Part shown: piece by piece, positions 41,902 to 54,180 of the stretch
How positions within the stretch are numbered: position 1 is the stretch's first letter
Layout: every line of letters begins with the position of its first letter
Source of the DNA: Galaxea fascicularis
Taxonomy: Eukaryota > Cnidaria > Anthozoa > Scleractinia > Euphylliidae
Assembly (NCBI GenBank): GCA_948470475.1
Contig: OX419335.1
Coordinates: forward strand, 39,955,594-40,019,593
Direction of reading: 5' to 3'
Length of the DNA stretch: 64,000 nucleotides
Program-made: the position numbers and the translations under genes
Notes under the pieces: generated by a model
Databases searched by the model: none
Told to the model about the DNA's origin: nothing
Seen by the model: the letters and a program-made list of their open reading frames with translations, nothing else

Positions 41902-44790
41902 TTACATGTTCTTCATGGCATACAAAAACAGTTCAGTCCACTCCATCTCCAACCTATGAAATTTCAAGAGATAAACATGTATTATCACAAACTGAATGCT
42001 TAAATCATCATCATCATCATCATCTTCTTCACCACCACCACCATCAACAACAATAACATCAGCGACATTCATTGCTTGACATTGTACCAGTGCAGTATCA
42101 TAGAACGCAATCTTATAAAATACAAAAAGTTAAAACAATCACCATACATAATCACCATACACCTACATGTAAACTTATTCAACTCATTAAAAATTAATAA
42201 GTAAGGAAAAACAAAGGAAATGTTTTATTAATAATACCTGGTTGTATATCTAATACAACATTCTTTGATCTAAATACAGCTTCAGTTCCATTTTCTATGT
42301 GTAAATGTCTTGTACTACAAAACTAATCGATGAATACGAACACAGAATGCTGATGTTCAATAAGTAGTTTACAATATTTGTGTTATCTACAAACCCTTGG
42401 CTTTGCCTTGAGTTTGAAAATACAACAATGCCACGCATACAACATTGGCGCTCATGTTGTAAACATTACATACTGTAACAATAAGCACGCATGTATTTTA
42501 TCTACAATTTGAGAGCCGCTAAGACTAGCCAAAACCTTTAAGAGAAAATGGCAAAACAAAAAAATAAAAATTACATTGTCAAATTTATCTGTTACAGGAA
42601 ATTAGCAAAGAGCCACTTCTACGATTCTTAGCCAATGTTCCATTTAGCTAATTTGCAGCCATAAAACTAAGTGAGTTCAAACCAGAACTTGATGCATCAA
42701 AGGCTTCGGTAAACTAAGAATATCAGCTCAAGATTCAAGTAATCAAGGGATCACAATGTGAACAGATCTAAGCTTTACAATACTGGGCATACCATACCCT
42801 ACAAAATGAAGGCATTTCAAGATGACAATATTAAATAAATCCACCTCTTTTCAATCTGTCTGATACTGAGATATATTATTTCCTGTCTGCAGCAAAGATT
42901 AGTACAAGTTCAAATTGTCATTTGCCGCGACCTAACTTCATGTTTGTTATGTGTCTTGATCTGACTTACCTCAAAGGCAAATGCTATAGATCCCATTTAA
43001 TGGTAAATTAAAACAATGTAAGAAGTGCCATTAATAATAATAAATGATTAACAAACACATAGCAGTTGGTCACTTACCTGGTAAAAGAATGCCATGCTGG
43101 GCCACAAGCAACACACTAGGAAAAGACAAACACAAAAAAATCACCATTATCATTCAGTGATATTAGCTCTTTGTTTGCTTAGCCCCAGTCCAGGGGTGAA
43201 GTACTCTCTTATATGGGCTATATAGGTATGTGTGGAACCAAATGGTATGGTTTTTTTAGCCATTTCAGTCTGAAATAGGGTATCAATTTTGACCATTTTG
43301 GTTTGAAATAGCCTTGCAATCAGACATGGTTTGATGCTACTCTGGTTTGAAGTTTGATGAATGTAACTTAAAAAGTTACAATTCACGACCCAACGTTTCA
43401 ACACTCCTGTCTAGTGTCTTCATCAGGGGTGATCTAGTGTTGCAAAAAGGAGCCTTTTATACGCTTACTAATTAACGACCTTTTGTTTTGATGAGGTGTA
43501 AATAGGTGTCAGGTAAAAGGCCACCATCGTCACGGTTTAAAGGAGCGTGGGCGGAGTTGATGTGCCAAGCTTCCAAACAAAGCCGTTGATGGTACCGCCG
43601 GTTAGTGGTGATAATTTTGGAATTATCCCACGCTATTGTATGGTTGGTTTGGCAAGCATGTTCCGACAAATAGCCTTGCAACTTTAAGCTTGAAACTTTG
43701 CAAAGTTTTGTATCCTGCTGGTATTAATTTAAGGGCAGTTCTTAATTGGGGTTAAGGGATAATCACAGATTTTGGTCTGAAATAGGGTATGGGTTTCAGG
43801 AAGCGTGCCACTCACCACCCCCCCCCCCCCCAATTTTTCTGGACATACACCCCAGCATCCCACTGTGTTGCTTGTGGCCCTTCATGGTGCTTAAGTACGA
43901 TGACATGACAGACCAGCTGCAAAGAGCCCAAGGCTTTGACATGAAATCTCGTCACATTAATTTCACAGATTGAAATGGCATTTCTAAACAATCTGACAAT
44001 GGAGAAACCACCATTTCAGCCAACAGAAAAAAACTGGTGAAACCTTTTCATTCCAAAGTGGCCATGCCCTCTCCTGTCTTAAACTTTGCTGTTTCCAAAT
44101 TCACCTCCAATCTCACAGCCAGTGTTGTTCTTGTTAAATATTTTATACCAAGAAAATGAACTACACAGCAGTATAGCTGTGAAATGAAAAAAAGGGTATG
44201 ATGCTAAACAACAAGTTCAAAGACACCTAAAAACTGCAACAATAAAACCAAAAGGGCAGTGGCCTGTGATGTAAGATTTAAAAGAAACCACAGGATACAG
44301 ACACACACAAAATAATCTTAAAGCCAATTTATGTAGCAACAATACATTCAAATCAAGACTATAGCTAGGCACTCATCTTGACACCACCCAGAGGAAAAAA
44401 TAAATCATTATTATGCTACACTACACTGACCTTCAATTAGAACTTCCATGCCTTAATTACAGTGTACCTATTTCAAAAGGTATGAAAGCAGAAGTCTGCC
44501 CCTAATTTATGTTCTCCTTTTTTCCAGAAGATAAAACCAGTGGAATGTTATGTCAATTTCATTAACAGGATCAAGCTATCAATATTATTAATTACAACCA
44601 AGCCTTAAAGTTACTATAGTTGCATATTTCTCTCACCTGAACAGAAATTTTTGCCTTTCTTGAGACTGCACTGACTGCATCTAGTTGATGATGCAATGAA
44701 TTTCCCACAACACCACTTTACTTACAAACTTATAGAATCTTGTGTAACCAGTAAATCGCCAATGGCAGGACTAACAGATCTTGGTGGGGA
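41902..44790 (-). CDS. Possible 3' exons of a spliced gene on the - strand (weak)
   Basis: Splice-bounded segments on the - strand are 44790-44726 (ends before gtaagtaa), a short exon ending at 44637 (cag then gtgaga), 43115-43078 (38 nt, between cctag and gtaagtg) and a last segment from 41953. One joining gives an open frame ending in a stop at 41933; another ends at 41902. No family is recognised, and the acceptors at 44.79 and 44.66 kb are poor. The splice sites are good enough to record but not to name a product. The rest of the span would be introns. Confidence 0.3.
42004..42044 (+). repeat. Compound trinucleotide microsatellite
   Basis: (ATC)7 then ttc and acc triplets, directly read. 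Confidence 0.9.
43330..43690 (-). mobile_element. Penelope-like element, 3' fragment
   Basis: On the - strand an open frame of about 70 codons (43681-43472) contains SEHACQTNHTIAWDNSK and then RLCLEAWHIN. These are C-terminal signatures of GIY-YIG endonuclease proteins of Penelope-like retroelements (the EHA...H...W...N and EA.HI pattern). Downstream is the motif gatgaagacactagacag with tgttgaaacgtt, common in such 3' ends. The reverse transcriptase part is absent, so this is a dead 5'-truncated copy. Confidence 0.6.
43818..43831 (+). repeat. Poly(C) run
   Basis: About 14 C in a row; length may be unreliable. Confidence 0.8.
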
Positions 44791-46022
44791 CTTGTCCAGA
44801 TCCCAGTTTCCATGTTAAAAGCAAACAAAAAAAAATTTTTCAGTAGAAATTACCTTCTATTTTTAGCCTTCAGTAACAACTGGAATTACTGCTAAAAGTA
44901 CTGTGAGCTTTGACCAAGCAGTGCTCAACATTAGCAGAAGATCACCACTGAAGGACTAGTAGAAATTTTGGTTAATGAGCTAGTAAAACTACTACCCACT
45001 GGGCTACTTGTAGTAGGACAGGTGTTAAGTATTGACAAACAGAAATTTAAACAGTTTTGATCCCAAAAAAGAAGTAAAACAATTCCCTGATACAAGCTAG
45101 GTAATCACAATATTAATGATTTTAAGAAGCAATCAATTCTTGGCTACCAAATGACAACATTTGGCTCGTAAATTTTAGACTCCACTAGCCCATAGACTAC
45201 ATGCAGTTTGTTCAAAAGTTAACCATTTCAACCCTAAGATCAAAATTCAAATTCTCATTATTTAACTCTTGAAAATCCTCTCAAAATTTTACTTATCAAA
45301 AGAAAAAATACGACTATTATTTTGATTGTTTTAGAAACATGTATATAATAAAAAAGTCCCACATTGTCTTTGGTGTTGATCGTGACAAGTCATTATATAT
45401 CATGTACTTAAAATAGCATCTGCAAACACTAAATTCAGCGGTCAAGGAAGAACAAGCCACCAACCGAATCCATTTGAACCTTTTATGTAAGTTAGTCTGA
45501 ATTCAATATTTGACTTCAGTGATGAAAGATTTTCATGAGGTCAAAAGATGTGATTTTTTCATGAAAACAAACCATTAAAACAATAGACCACTTTGAAGAT
45601 GTCACACAAAATAACAATTTTTTTGTATTTTTCATCCATATCAACATCAACATCCATAGATCACTTCATCATGCCAAATTTAATAAATAATTTATGCAAG
45701 GTTTCATAACAATCTGTCGCAAACTTGTGGATATAATGCCAAACTTGCCAATTTTTACAGAGAAATATATCGTAGGGGGCAACCATTTGTTAATAAATTC
45801 ACAAACTTCTACTTCAGTTGCTTTGAAAATAATTTGTTTAATTTTTAATAATTAACTATAATGACTTGGATCTGATACACTTCACTTTTTTAAGAGAGCA
45901 TTAATGAACTCTTAAAGTACTTTTGGTATTTTCAATATGCTCTTGACAGGCATTCCTCCCTAATTCATACCAAGGCCAGGGTTGATGTTTGTGCTCTTAA
46001 CTGTTGTCTCTTTAAGATCACA

Positions 46023-46451
46023 CTTAAAGGGAACCTCCACTCTGACAAAAAGTTCACTTAAAATCACACGAAATAATTTTTAGAATCAAATTTGTTTGAA
46101 GTTTTAACTAACAAAGCCCGTTTACCTTAAATACATGAATTATAGAATCGTTTATTTTTGTTTTGAAAGTTCCCGGGCGCCGCCATCTTGAATAATTGTA
46201 ACGTAAAATGGTTGCCGTTTTGTTATTAGACAAAAGCTTTTTGTGTCAGAACAATAGAGCAACCGAAACACGTCACAATTATTCAAGATGGCGGCACCCA
46301 GGAAATTTGAAAACAAAAATACGCGATTCTGAAAGTCGTTTTTCTCCACCATAGATACTCTTCTGGAAAAAAAAGAAAACTAACGTTGTTGCAAATACTA
46401 TATCCTGCGGTTTAAAGTGATTCTTTGGTAGAAGTGGAGGTTCCCTTTAAG
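46023..46451. mobile_element. MITE, 429 bp, with TTAA at its ends
   Basis: Perfect 19-bp terminal inverted repeats cttaaagggaacctccact and its complement. TTAA lies within each end, as expected for piggyBac-type target duplication. A second inner inverted pair (gccgccatcttgaataattg near 46180 and its complement near 46275) makes the element foldback-like. No transposase. Confidence 0.75.
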
Positions 46452-47548
46452 TCTTCACTTGTCTGTAGCTGTGGTTTTTATGATGGGGAGCTTAAGCAGA
46501 GATAGTGACCACGACAACGAGAACGCCACAAAACAATGAGATTAATGAGCCAAAACAATACTCTGCATATACATTTTGGTACATTTCTTTGCCATCCTCT
46601 GCAAACAACCTGAAAATGACCAAAGCTTTCTCGAGAACATGAAAGCACGACAGCAAGTTCTTATTTCATTTTCTTTGTTTTAACACCGTTCACAGTAAGT
46701 TAGGCACTGGACAGCTCACCAGCATTTTTCACTTTAAACACTGTCATTGGAATAATAATTATTGCAATTATTGCAAAAGAGTTGCAAAAATGAGAATTTA
46801 TATTTTGAAATGTTCTTGTTCCCATTGTCATCATCATTGCTTAATGTTAGGTCCCTGATAAGACAAAAAAATCAATATTTTCATTTTACAAAGTCCTAAT
46901 TACAGTGTGTATGCTGCTCTCAGATCTGATCTGCTCACTGCTGCTGCTTGTATTGTTTCTGATCAATGGTTTAGATACTCTAACAACTAGATCCTACCGG
47001 TATGTTTGGCTCAACTGAACTGAAAAATAGTGAAAATAGTGAAATTTTCTCTCATGTTCAGCACTTTATAAGAGGGTCCTTAAAACTGTTTTCTTTTTCC
47101 TTTACTAGTCATTATAACCCACTTAAAACTTGTGTCAGTGCATGTCCATGTTAATCCAATGTTGTAATTTAAAGTTTGGGAGTAAGCCTCTGGTGGTGGG
47201 CTTATTTACCTCTTGGGGCGAAAGAGAAAGTAATTGTTAAAATATCAAGCAATCCATCTTGTGTGATCATGTCTTTAATTGTTGTCACCACTCTTTCTAA
47301 ACCATTGATATTTCAAGGGTTTAAACGGACGGCATCCAGAGAAACCCAAAACAGCAAGCCATGCATATTCCCCTTGCTGTTCCCAGCCCTTTTGTGGTGC
47401 CAGAGATGACAATGTTTAGTTGAATGCTCAGGGTTGTCAAAGTCATTTTAACCAGAAGGAGAATCTAGGAAAGTACATGACAATCAGGGGTGTAACAACA
47501 CAATTTCCTCTTTTTACCAGCAAAACTAGGAAAATAGCTAAAGATATT

Positions 47549-47729
47549 CAGTGCTTTCAATAAAATTTGAAATAGGTGGCTACCTCGGAACAGCACCCGC
47601 CGGAGTAATTTGAAAAGCCCAGGAGAATTTCAACCAAATTTTCGACTTGAACGCGGTGAAATACCCGCCGACTTTCAACAGAATACCCGCCGGAGCTCCG
47701 GCGGGTGCCGGGTCCTATTGAAAGCACTG
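47549..47729. mobile_element. MITE, 181 bp, CAGTG ends
   Basis: 14-bp perfect inverted ends cagtgctttcaata / tattgaaagcactg, flanked by gatatt on both sides (47543-47548 and 47730-47735). The CAGTG terminus resembles hAT elements, but those usually duplicate 8 bp, so the superfamily is uncertain. Confidence 0.75.
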
Positions 47730-48364
47730 GATATTACCAGTTGTTGACATTTGTGTCAACCCTGAATGCTGCTACTTCATCCTTTGCATTTCTTTCTATT
47801 CATGGTGTGTATACTTATTTTAGCCGTGGGTTTGTAAGGAGAATTTAGACGCTGGTCAGAAACACTGCAGCAGCGTTGATTGTGCCCCACCCTCTCAAAT
47901 CCCAAACCACTATGAGCATGGTATCTCGATTATACTTTTAAAATGTTCGATAATTGAACAGGGTTCTACATTTTATTCCCGCAAAAAACGATACACACAC
48001 CATCATAATAACGCCTACATGAAACAGAACTCACCTACATGAAACAGAAAAATCGAATCCATCTTCTTCGGCTCAAATTACTCGAGAGCGATCAGATGCA
48101 TCCTCCACGAAACAATGCTGAAGAAGAAATACGACTACAAATTTCGCGAGAACCACATAGGGCATTCACAACATCAAAAGTTTACTTTGAACCTAAAACA
48201 AGCTCAAAGGCCGGTCGGCGATTAAATGCCTCGCCGAAACCAGCCAAGCACGAGGGGGGAATTTTTACAGCTCCATCATAACGCGTACACAAATTGCCGC
48301 AAATTTTCCTATCTTTTTTACAGTTCATGGAATTCAGACACAAGGGAAATCGATAAGCACATAC

Positions 48365-48500
48365 CTCCATTGTTTCTTTGCTCACAACATGGAAGAATAC
48401 ACTCAAACGTCCGAGACGTTCTTTTTGCGACTGAATGAGAAGCAAAGGTACACATCCGGGAAGCAAACTTGGCGCCTGACACTCCAAACTAGTGCCCAGA
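48365..48500 (-). CDS. Possible first exon with start codon, - strand (weak)
   Basis: On the - strand a CpG-richer segment leads to aacaATGGAG directly followed by a good donor gtatgt (junction at 48365/48364). Only the last two codons would be coding; the rest would be 5' UTR. It could be the 5' end of the gene with exons at 41.9-44.8 kb, but this is conjecture. Confidence 0.25.
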
Positions 48501-48702
48501 TCATTGCGCGCCGTTGTTGCGAGACAAACAATAGAGCAACAATACAGAGGTTTTGGAATTGGATTTAAATTAATTCATAACAACATTGCTTGGAGGTTTG
48601 CATAAGTAAAAGAAACCTCTCAGCTCCAAACAACCAGATACTTCACACTTTTAACAAGAATTTTTAATCAAACAAATTGTCAGGGCTGGGAGAAAATACA
48701 AT

Positions 48703-49066
48703 TTTTAAGAGCGCTTTCCTTTTGCTTGGAAATACCGGTCGTTCCGGTGGCAAAACAAACGGAACAGTCCTTCCTACTGGAAATTTCTCGGAAAAAAAGG
48801 AATACATGTACCTTCAGATGTATTCCTCTTTCCTCGTTTTTACCGAAATGACCGGAACATCGCTGAACCATTTGCCTCATCACACTGGAACAATGCTCCT
48901 TCATGAAAATGCGCGGTTTGTTGCTCCCAAACTTGTACTGTTCCATTTCTCTGAAAATTGCCACCGGTTTTTCCACACCAATGAAAAGCGCTTAAATGGT
49001 TGTACTGTTCCTTATGACGGAAAATTGTCACCGGTTTTTCCATACAAATAGAAAGCGCTCTAAATG
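48703..49066. mobile_element. MITE with agagcgctttc ends
   Basis: Inverted ends around agagcgctttc (48708-48718) and gaaagcgctct (49051-49061). Near the right end the segment caccggtttttcca occurs twice (about 48961 and 49030), as subterminal repeats do. A 124-residue frame across it is an accident of the repeat. Confidence 0.6.
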
Positions 49067-50445
49067 TCACCAGACTGAGCTAGCGCTACTGGATTGAGTT
49101 TAGCTTGCCCGCAGGCTAGATAGAGTTGCTTTCTAGGCTCCAGGCCTTGTTTGCTAAGAACCAAATCTCTATCAGATGAACGAGTGACAGATGGTCATAA
49201 TTTATTACCTGACATCTACTCACTAGCTCATCGTAAGTTAGCAATGCTTGATTAACAGAAAAACTGGGAAAGTGAATCTCGCATGAAATAGACAGGGAAG
49301 CCGAACCATTGTCATGGAAACAGCACAGTGGGTGTCATTTTCTATCTTACCTGGAGCACATTACTAGTGCCAAGTTTGAATGGCATTACTCAAATAATTA
49401 TTTCCTGAGATGCTCTTAATTTTCTGATGTGTATTCTTCCTTAACCAACTTGTGATATCATCAATTTTGAAGCAAAAACTTGAAAATCTCAGGAATGGAG
49501 AAGGTCTTTCAAACAAGACGGTGCCATTATCACTCACTTGTAAAGGCCTTTCAAATAACCAAACAATTTTTTACTTCATAGGCACTTTAATGGCAGTATG
49601 TGAAATCAATTAACCCTCTTTCTATGCTCAAGAAAGAGTGGAAAACTCTCTTGCAAATTCTTGTTTTAGATAAAACAATGCGGTTTTAAATTCACTTTTT
49701 TCTGCTTATTCCCAGATGTGGGGTATAGCCAACTCCCTCCTTATGTGAGATCCCTCAGCTATCATCTTCGTACAACAACTGCTTGAGGACTACAGTCAAA
49801 ACTCAATTATCCAGACTATTTCCTCTCTTCCTATATTTTCTGTGAATATTAGTATGGCATGATAAAGATCCCTTTAGACTATCATATGCTGACAATATAA
49901 ACTATTTTTAATTTTAAACATGGAAAGGTACCTTTGAAACAGGTTTCTTTTCCATTTCAAGAGCAAAAAATCAAAGTGCTGGGCTCACAGCACACAATGC
50001 AACTCACTAATTCAAAACAACACTTGTGATGGCGATGTGATTTTTTCTAAATTTGCTGTGTCACTGGTGCGCATTGAAAATCTCTTATGTAGCCACCCTG
50101 ACACAAGTGCTGCGATGGTGACAGCTAAAAATTGCGGAAAAAAATCGCAAGAAATTTAATGAGTTTAACTTTTTGTGACAAAATTACAGACTTTGTCACT
50201 CGTGTAGCCACTGTATGCTGGCAACGCTACAATTTCCAGAAAAAATCACTTGTGTAGCCATGGCTTTATTGTTTGAGTGTTTTAATGAACAATTTTATTC
50301 ACTGCCAGTCATTTATAGGTCGTGGATCAGCATTCCAGATGAGCCATGGGTATCATGTCAAAATCCCAAGAAAGCTGGCTCCCTGAGCCAAGACAGAGTT
50401 GTTGAGTGAGTAAGATTATTTGGGCTGATCCACATTTACTGGCCC

Positions 50446-50664
50446 TTAACCCTTACACTCCCAGAAGTGATCAGAATGTAACATCTCCTTATATAATATG
50501 AATACATTGTCCTGCAGACAGGTGCTGAGAATAGGCAACTTATCAGCCAGAGGGAACTGTCTTGATATAACCCCAAATTCTCTCAACCGATGTAAAAGGA
50601 AATGAAAAGCAGCTAGAAAGGAAGATTGATACCAGTAATTAGATCTTGGGAGATAAAGGGTTAA
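50446..50664. mobile_element. MITE, 219 bp, TTAA ends
   Basis: Inverted ends ttaacccttacactccca and tgggagataaagggttaa agree at 15 of 18 positions. The terminal TTAA suggests a piggyBac-type nonautonomous element. Confidence 0.7.
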
Positions 50665-51095
50665 ACTTCCATAAACCAGGCCTGACTGTGAAAGTTATCT
50701 GGAACACTATTGGATATTCGTGAAGTTTGAAAGTAAAATATAATAACCGGTACATACACTGTAGTTTTGGCATCATGTAACTTGTTCAATGCGATACTCT
50801 ATCATGTTTTGGTATAAATCTACTAGCTTTCTATCATGAATACTGTTCTCTGATTGGCTACACTACTCACTTCCTATTCTGTTGTAGAAAATGATTAGAG
50901 TGAGTAGCACCTGGCTTGATCTTTTCATATCATTATTCAATTAAAACGTAAGCCTGTCTTGGTCTTGTTAAGTGTTGAACGTTTATACTAAAACAATTAC
51001 ATTATTCGCTCTTGATTTCTATCATGAAATAGTTGATTCAGGCTTCATCGACAATCACATGATAGAAATCTCGAGCTCATAATCTAATTGACATT

Positions 51096-51293
51096 AGTAT
51101 CACCCAACTAGTGGACTAATGGAAATCCTGCATTTTGATTGGCTATGCTACTAGAGAACTATTAGTGATAGTTCCTGAGTAGCAATCAAGTGTGACGCTT
51201 TCTTTCATTTTATTCCCAAATAAATATTCATCAACTTGCATTTGCTAACTTTATCATTGCCTTTTTTTTCTGTCCGACTAGTTGGGTGATACT
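51096..51293. mobile_element. MITE, 198 bp, with 17-bp perfect inverted ends
   Basis: agtatcacccaactagt at 51096-51112 and its exact complement at 51277-51293. An outer inverted pair tctaattg / caattaga lies just beyond. Confidence 0.75.
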
Positions 51294-51297
51294 GAAA

Positions 51298-51398
51298 CAA
51301 TTAGACCCTTTGCTCTCAAGGGCTACAGGTCAATAGCCCATTTGGCTTCGCCTCATGGGCTATCGACCTGTAGCCCTTGTGGGCTACGGGTCTAATTG
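51298..51398. repeat. 101-bp imperfect palindrome
   Basis: caattagaccc and gggtctaattg bound inverted segments caagggctacaggtc and gacctgtagcccttg around a loop near tttggcttcgcctc. It abuts the MITE on its left, and the two may form one larger nested foldback element. Confidence 0.8.
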
Positions 51399-51799
51399 TT
51401 AAATATTTTAATTGCCTATTCATTCAGTGTTATATTCATGATTTTCAATTAACCATACTATACATGTATTTTACTGCAGTCCCAGCAACTCTGGATTATA
51501 GTGAATGGAAATTGCTAAAGATAAGAAGTGCTGGTGATGATGGTTAAGGGTTTTGTGCTCTTTTGACATGAAAGTCTGCCGAGTAAGTAAGAGAAAATCA
51601 CATGCAGTTTCAGTCCAGATGAAGTACAAGAACATTAATTATTGAAGGGCTCAGTGGAAGAGGGGCATAAGTGACGATTTATATACAAGCTAAACTGACT
51701 TTATGAAAACCATGGATTCAGAACAGGAAACACTTCTGACTTTACAACTTGACCTGAAAACAAAAAAGAAAAGCATGTTGAAAATAAGACATTAGTCAT

Positions 51800-51802
<3 letters not shown>

Positions 51803-51845
<43 letters not shown>
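51803..51845 (+). repeat. (AAT)n microsatellite
   Basis: About 14 units, followed by gaggatttatatagtgctt, a sequence that looks like the body of a dispersed repeat. Confidence 0.9.
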
Positions 51846-51849
<4 letters not shown>

Positions 51850-52691
51850 GATTTATATAGTGCTTTATCCCAAGGCTCAAAACGCTTTACAACACTTTAT
51901 GCGGGACTTTGCCAGACTGCTTTTTTAGGTGCCTGTATAAATCTCAGCAAATGAATCACAGCTGTGGTATGAATTTATAGTAATGCCTTTGTGGCTAACC
52001 ACCTCCCTTCGGCTAATACGTGAAAAATAGGAAATACACGCATGGGTCCCAAAAAGTAAAGTATAGTTTGGTGGCTGACTGTATCAGCCCCCCCACATTA
52101 AAAAATCCTGGATCTGCACCTGTAACAGTGACCAGAGCCTACTTTCACCTTATAGAATCACCATTTCAGCTAACACTCGGGTTATGAGGATAGAGGAAAT
52201 GAACATCAAACATGAAATGTCTTGATGTTAAACAAAATTATCTGAACTAGTAGTAAAAGAAATATGATAGCACCAGTTAAGAGAATATGCATCTCAGGGT
52301 TTTTATAAAGGGTTGACATGTAAATGAAGCAAAATCTGTGTAATTGTGCACTAATAAGATGATCTTTGTTCAAATGTTTCATTTCATTAGCAAAAACAGA
52401 AACACATGCTAAAGTACAAACTGAAAGCTTCTAGTACAACATTAGATTAAATGCTTTCTGAGATATAGAGAAATGTCAAGATTTTATGAAGAGAACATAC
52501 ATGTAAGACAGGGTGACCACCCAGATGTAGAATTCCTTGTACATTTCACACTTTTTGAAAGCTAATTTCTCCTTCAATATTCGACAAGCTGATTAATAAA
52601 TTAAGAGATTTTTTATGAATTTTCCGATTGAATGTAATTTGAGATTGATTATGCAAAATCACACCATCACGTAATATCCCTGGTGAAAATC

Positions 52692-53480
52692 CTCACAGGA
52701 TCTTCAAGGATCTTTGAAGATCTTCAAAGACCTGCCAAGGATCCTCAAAGATAAAGATCTTTTAAGGATCCTGTGAGGAACCTTGAAAGATCTTCAAAGA
52801 TCCTGCATCTGCAAGATCTTGTGTTTCTATCTATAAAGATCCTTGAGGAATTGATAAGGATCTTGGAAGGATCTTACAAAGATCCTGGCTAAGATTCCGG
52901 CAAAGATCTTTGCAAGGATCCTTGATGATCCTCAAGGATTTTATGAGGATCTTTGAAGAATCCTAAAAAGATCCTTTAAAAGATCCTGCAAAGATCTTTG
53001 CTAGGATCTTCAAGGATTTAATGAGGATCTTTCAAGAATCTTGCAAAGATCCTTTAAAAGATCTTGCAAAGATCTTTGCAAGGATCCTTGACGATCCTCA
53101 AGGATTTTATGAGGATCTTTGAAGAATCCTAAAAAGATCCTTTAAAAGATCCTGCAAAGATCTTTGCTAGGATCTTCAAGGATTTAATGAGGATCTTTCA
53201 AGAATCTTGCAAAGATCCTTTAAAAGATCTTGCAAAGATCTTAGGCAGGATCCTTGACGATCCTCAAGGATTTTATGAGGATCTTTGAAGAATCCTAGAA
53301 AGATCCTTTAAAAGATCTTGCAAAGATCTTTGCTAGGATCTTCAAGGATTTAATGAGGATCTTCTAAGAATCTTGCAAAGATCCTTTAAAAGATCTTTGG
53401 CAGGATCCTTCAGATTCCTCAAGGATTTCATGGGGATCTTTGAAGAATCCTAAAAAGACCTTTTATAAGATCTTTGCCAA
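52692..53480. repeat. GATC-dense repeat block, left arm
   Basis: Gatc occurs every 10-25 bp. A higher-order period of about 166 bp is visible: ttgacgatcctcaagg at about 53088 and 53254, and the related ttgatgatcctcaagg near 52922. Confidence 0.85.
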
Positions 53481-53489
53481 TATGATAAG

Positions 53490-53493
53490 CCCC

Positions 53494-53524
<31 letters not shown>

Positions 53525-53530
53525 ACACAC
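53490..53530 (+). repeat. Poly(C) followed by (AC)10
   Basis: About 21 C then ten AC units; directly read. Confidence 0.9.
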
Positions 53531-53970
53531 TCCTGTTGCTGTTGGTTTTTTCAGAGCCCCCCTTTCAGGTGTCCAAAAATTTTCAGAGCCCTTCCCCTCT
53601 TGTCATATTAAATGAACTTTCCCTTAGAAATGGCAAAGTACATGTGTATTTGTGATAAAATATCACTATATTTTATTTTGTATTATTCGTCAATTCAAGG
53701 TCCACTAAATTGCTACAGTGCAAATCATGATTTTTAGGTTGTAAGAACTTCAAAAATGAGAAAGAGATGTGACTTGCCAAATGAGACCTCTTCATAAACA
53801 GTACCATGCATTCCATGCTTCTCACAAGTAGATAGTTTTAACTCTGTAAGAGTAATTTCTTGGGATAGTTATACTCTTCTTCAAATGATGTCTGAACACT
53901 TTCCAGCCTGTGTCAGGCCTTTAAATTCAGTAGAAAGCCGAGTTTTCGGTGGACCGCATGAACCGCCATC

Positions 53971-54180
53971 TTGGATTTGAATGTTGATAAGACCCTGGGG
54001 ACGAATTTGCTACTACCCATGATGCAATGTTCTGCGAAAGGCGCTTGTTTCAACGGTCGGCAAAAACTTCATGCTAGCCCACATTTAACGGTCATTGAAC
54101 GAAGTTTGAAGGGTAGTTGGAAGAGTTGGAAGATGTTTGAGGGAAACAAAATCTGGATCTGTTGGCTCTACAAGAGATTG
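53971..54180 (+). CDS. Possible first exon ending at a strong splice donor (weak)
   Basis: A frame opens MDLNVDKTLG and runs to the junction agattgtaagtat, where gtaagtat is a perfect complement to the U1 5' end. A second in-frame ATG gives MMQCSAKGACFNGRQ. No domain recognised. It sits between the two GATC-dense blocks. Confidence 0.25.

Larger units (their letters stand above)
44791..48364. other. Intron-like stretch with two MITEs
   Basis: AT-rich, without a credible coding exon apart from weak candidates. It carries the inverted-repeat elements at 46023 and 47549, listed separately. Confidence 0.5.
48501..53970. other. Gene-poor stretch with several inverted-repeat elements
   Basis: No credible coding exon. 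It contains MITEs at 48703, 50446 and 51096, a palindrome at 51298, an (AAT)n run at 51803 and the first GATC-dense block. All are listed separately. Confidence 0.5.

Noticed and set aside
48677..49051. 124-residue frame
   Set aside because: Lies within a MITE with inverted ends and subterminal repeats.
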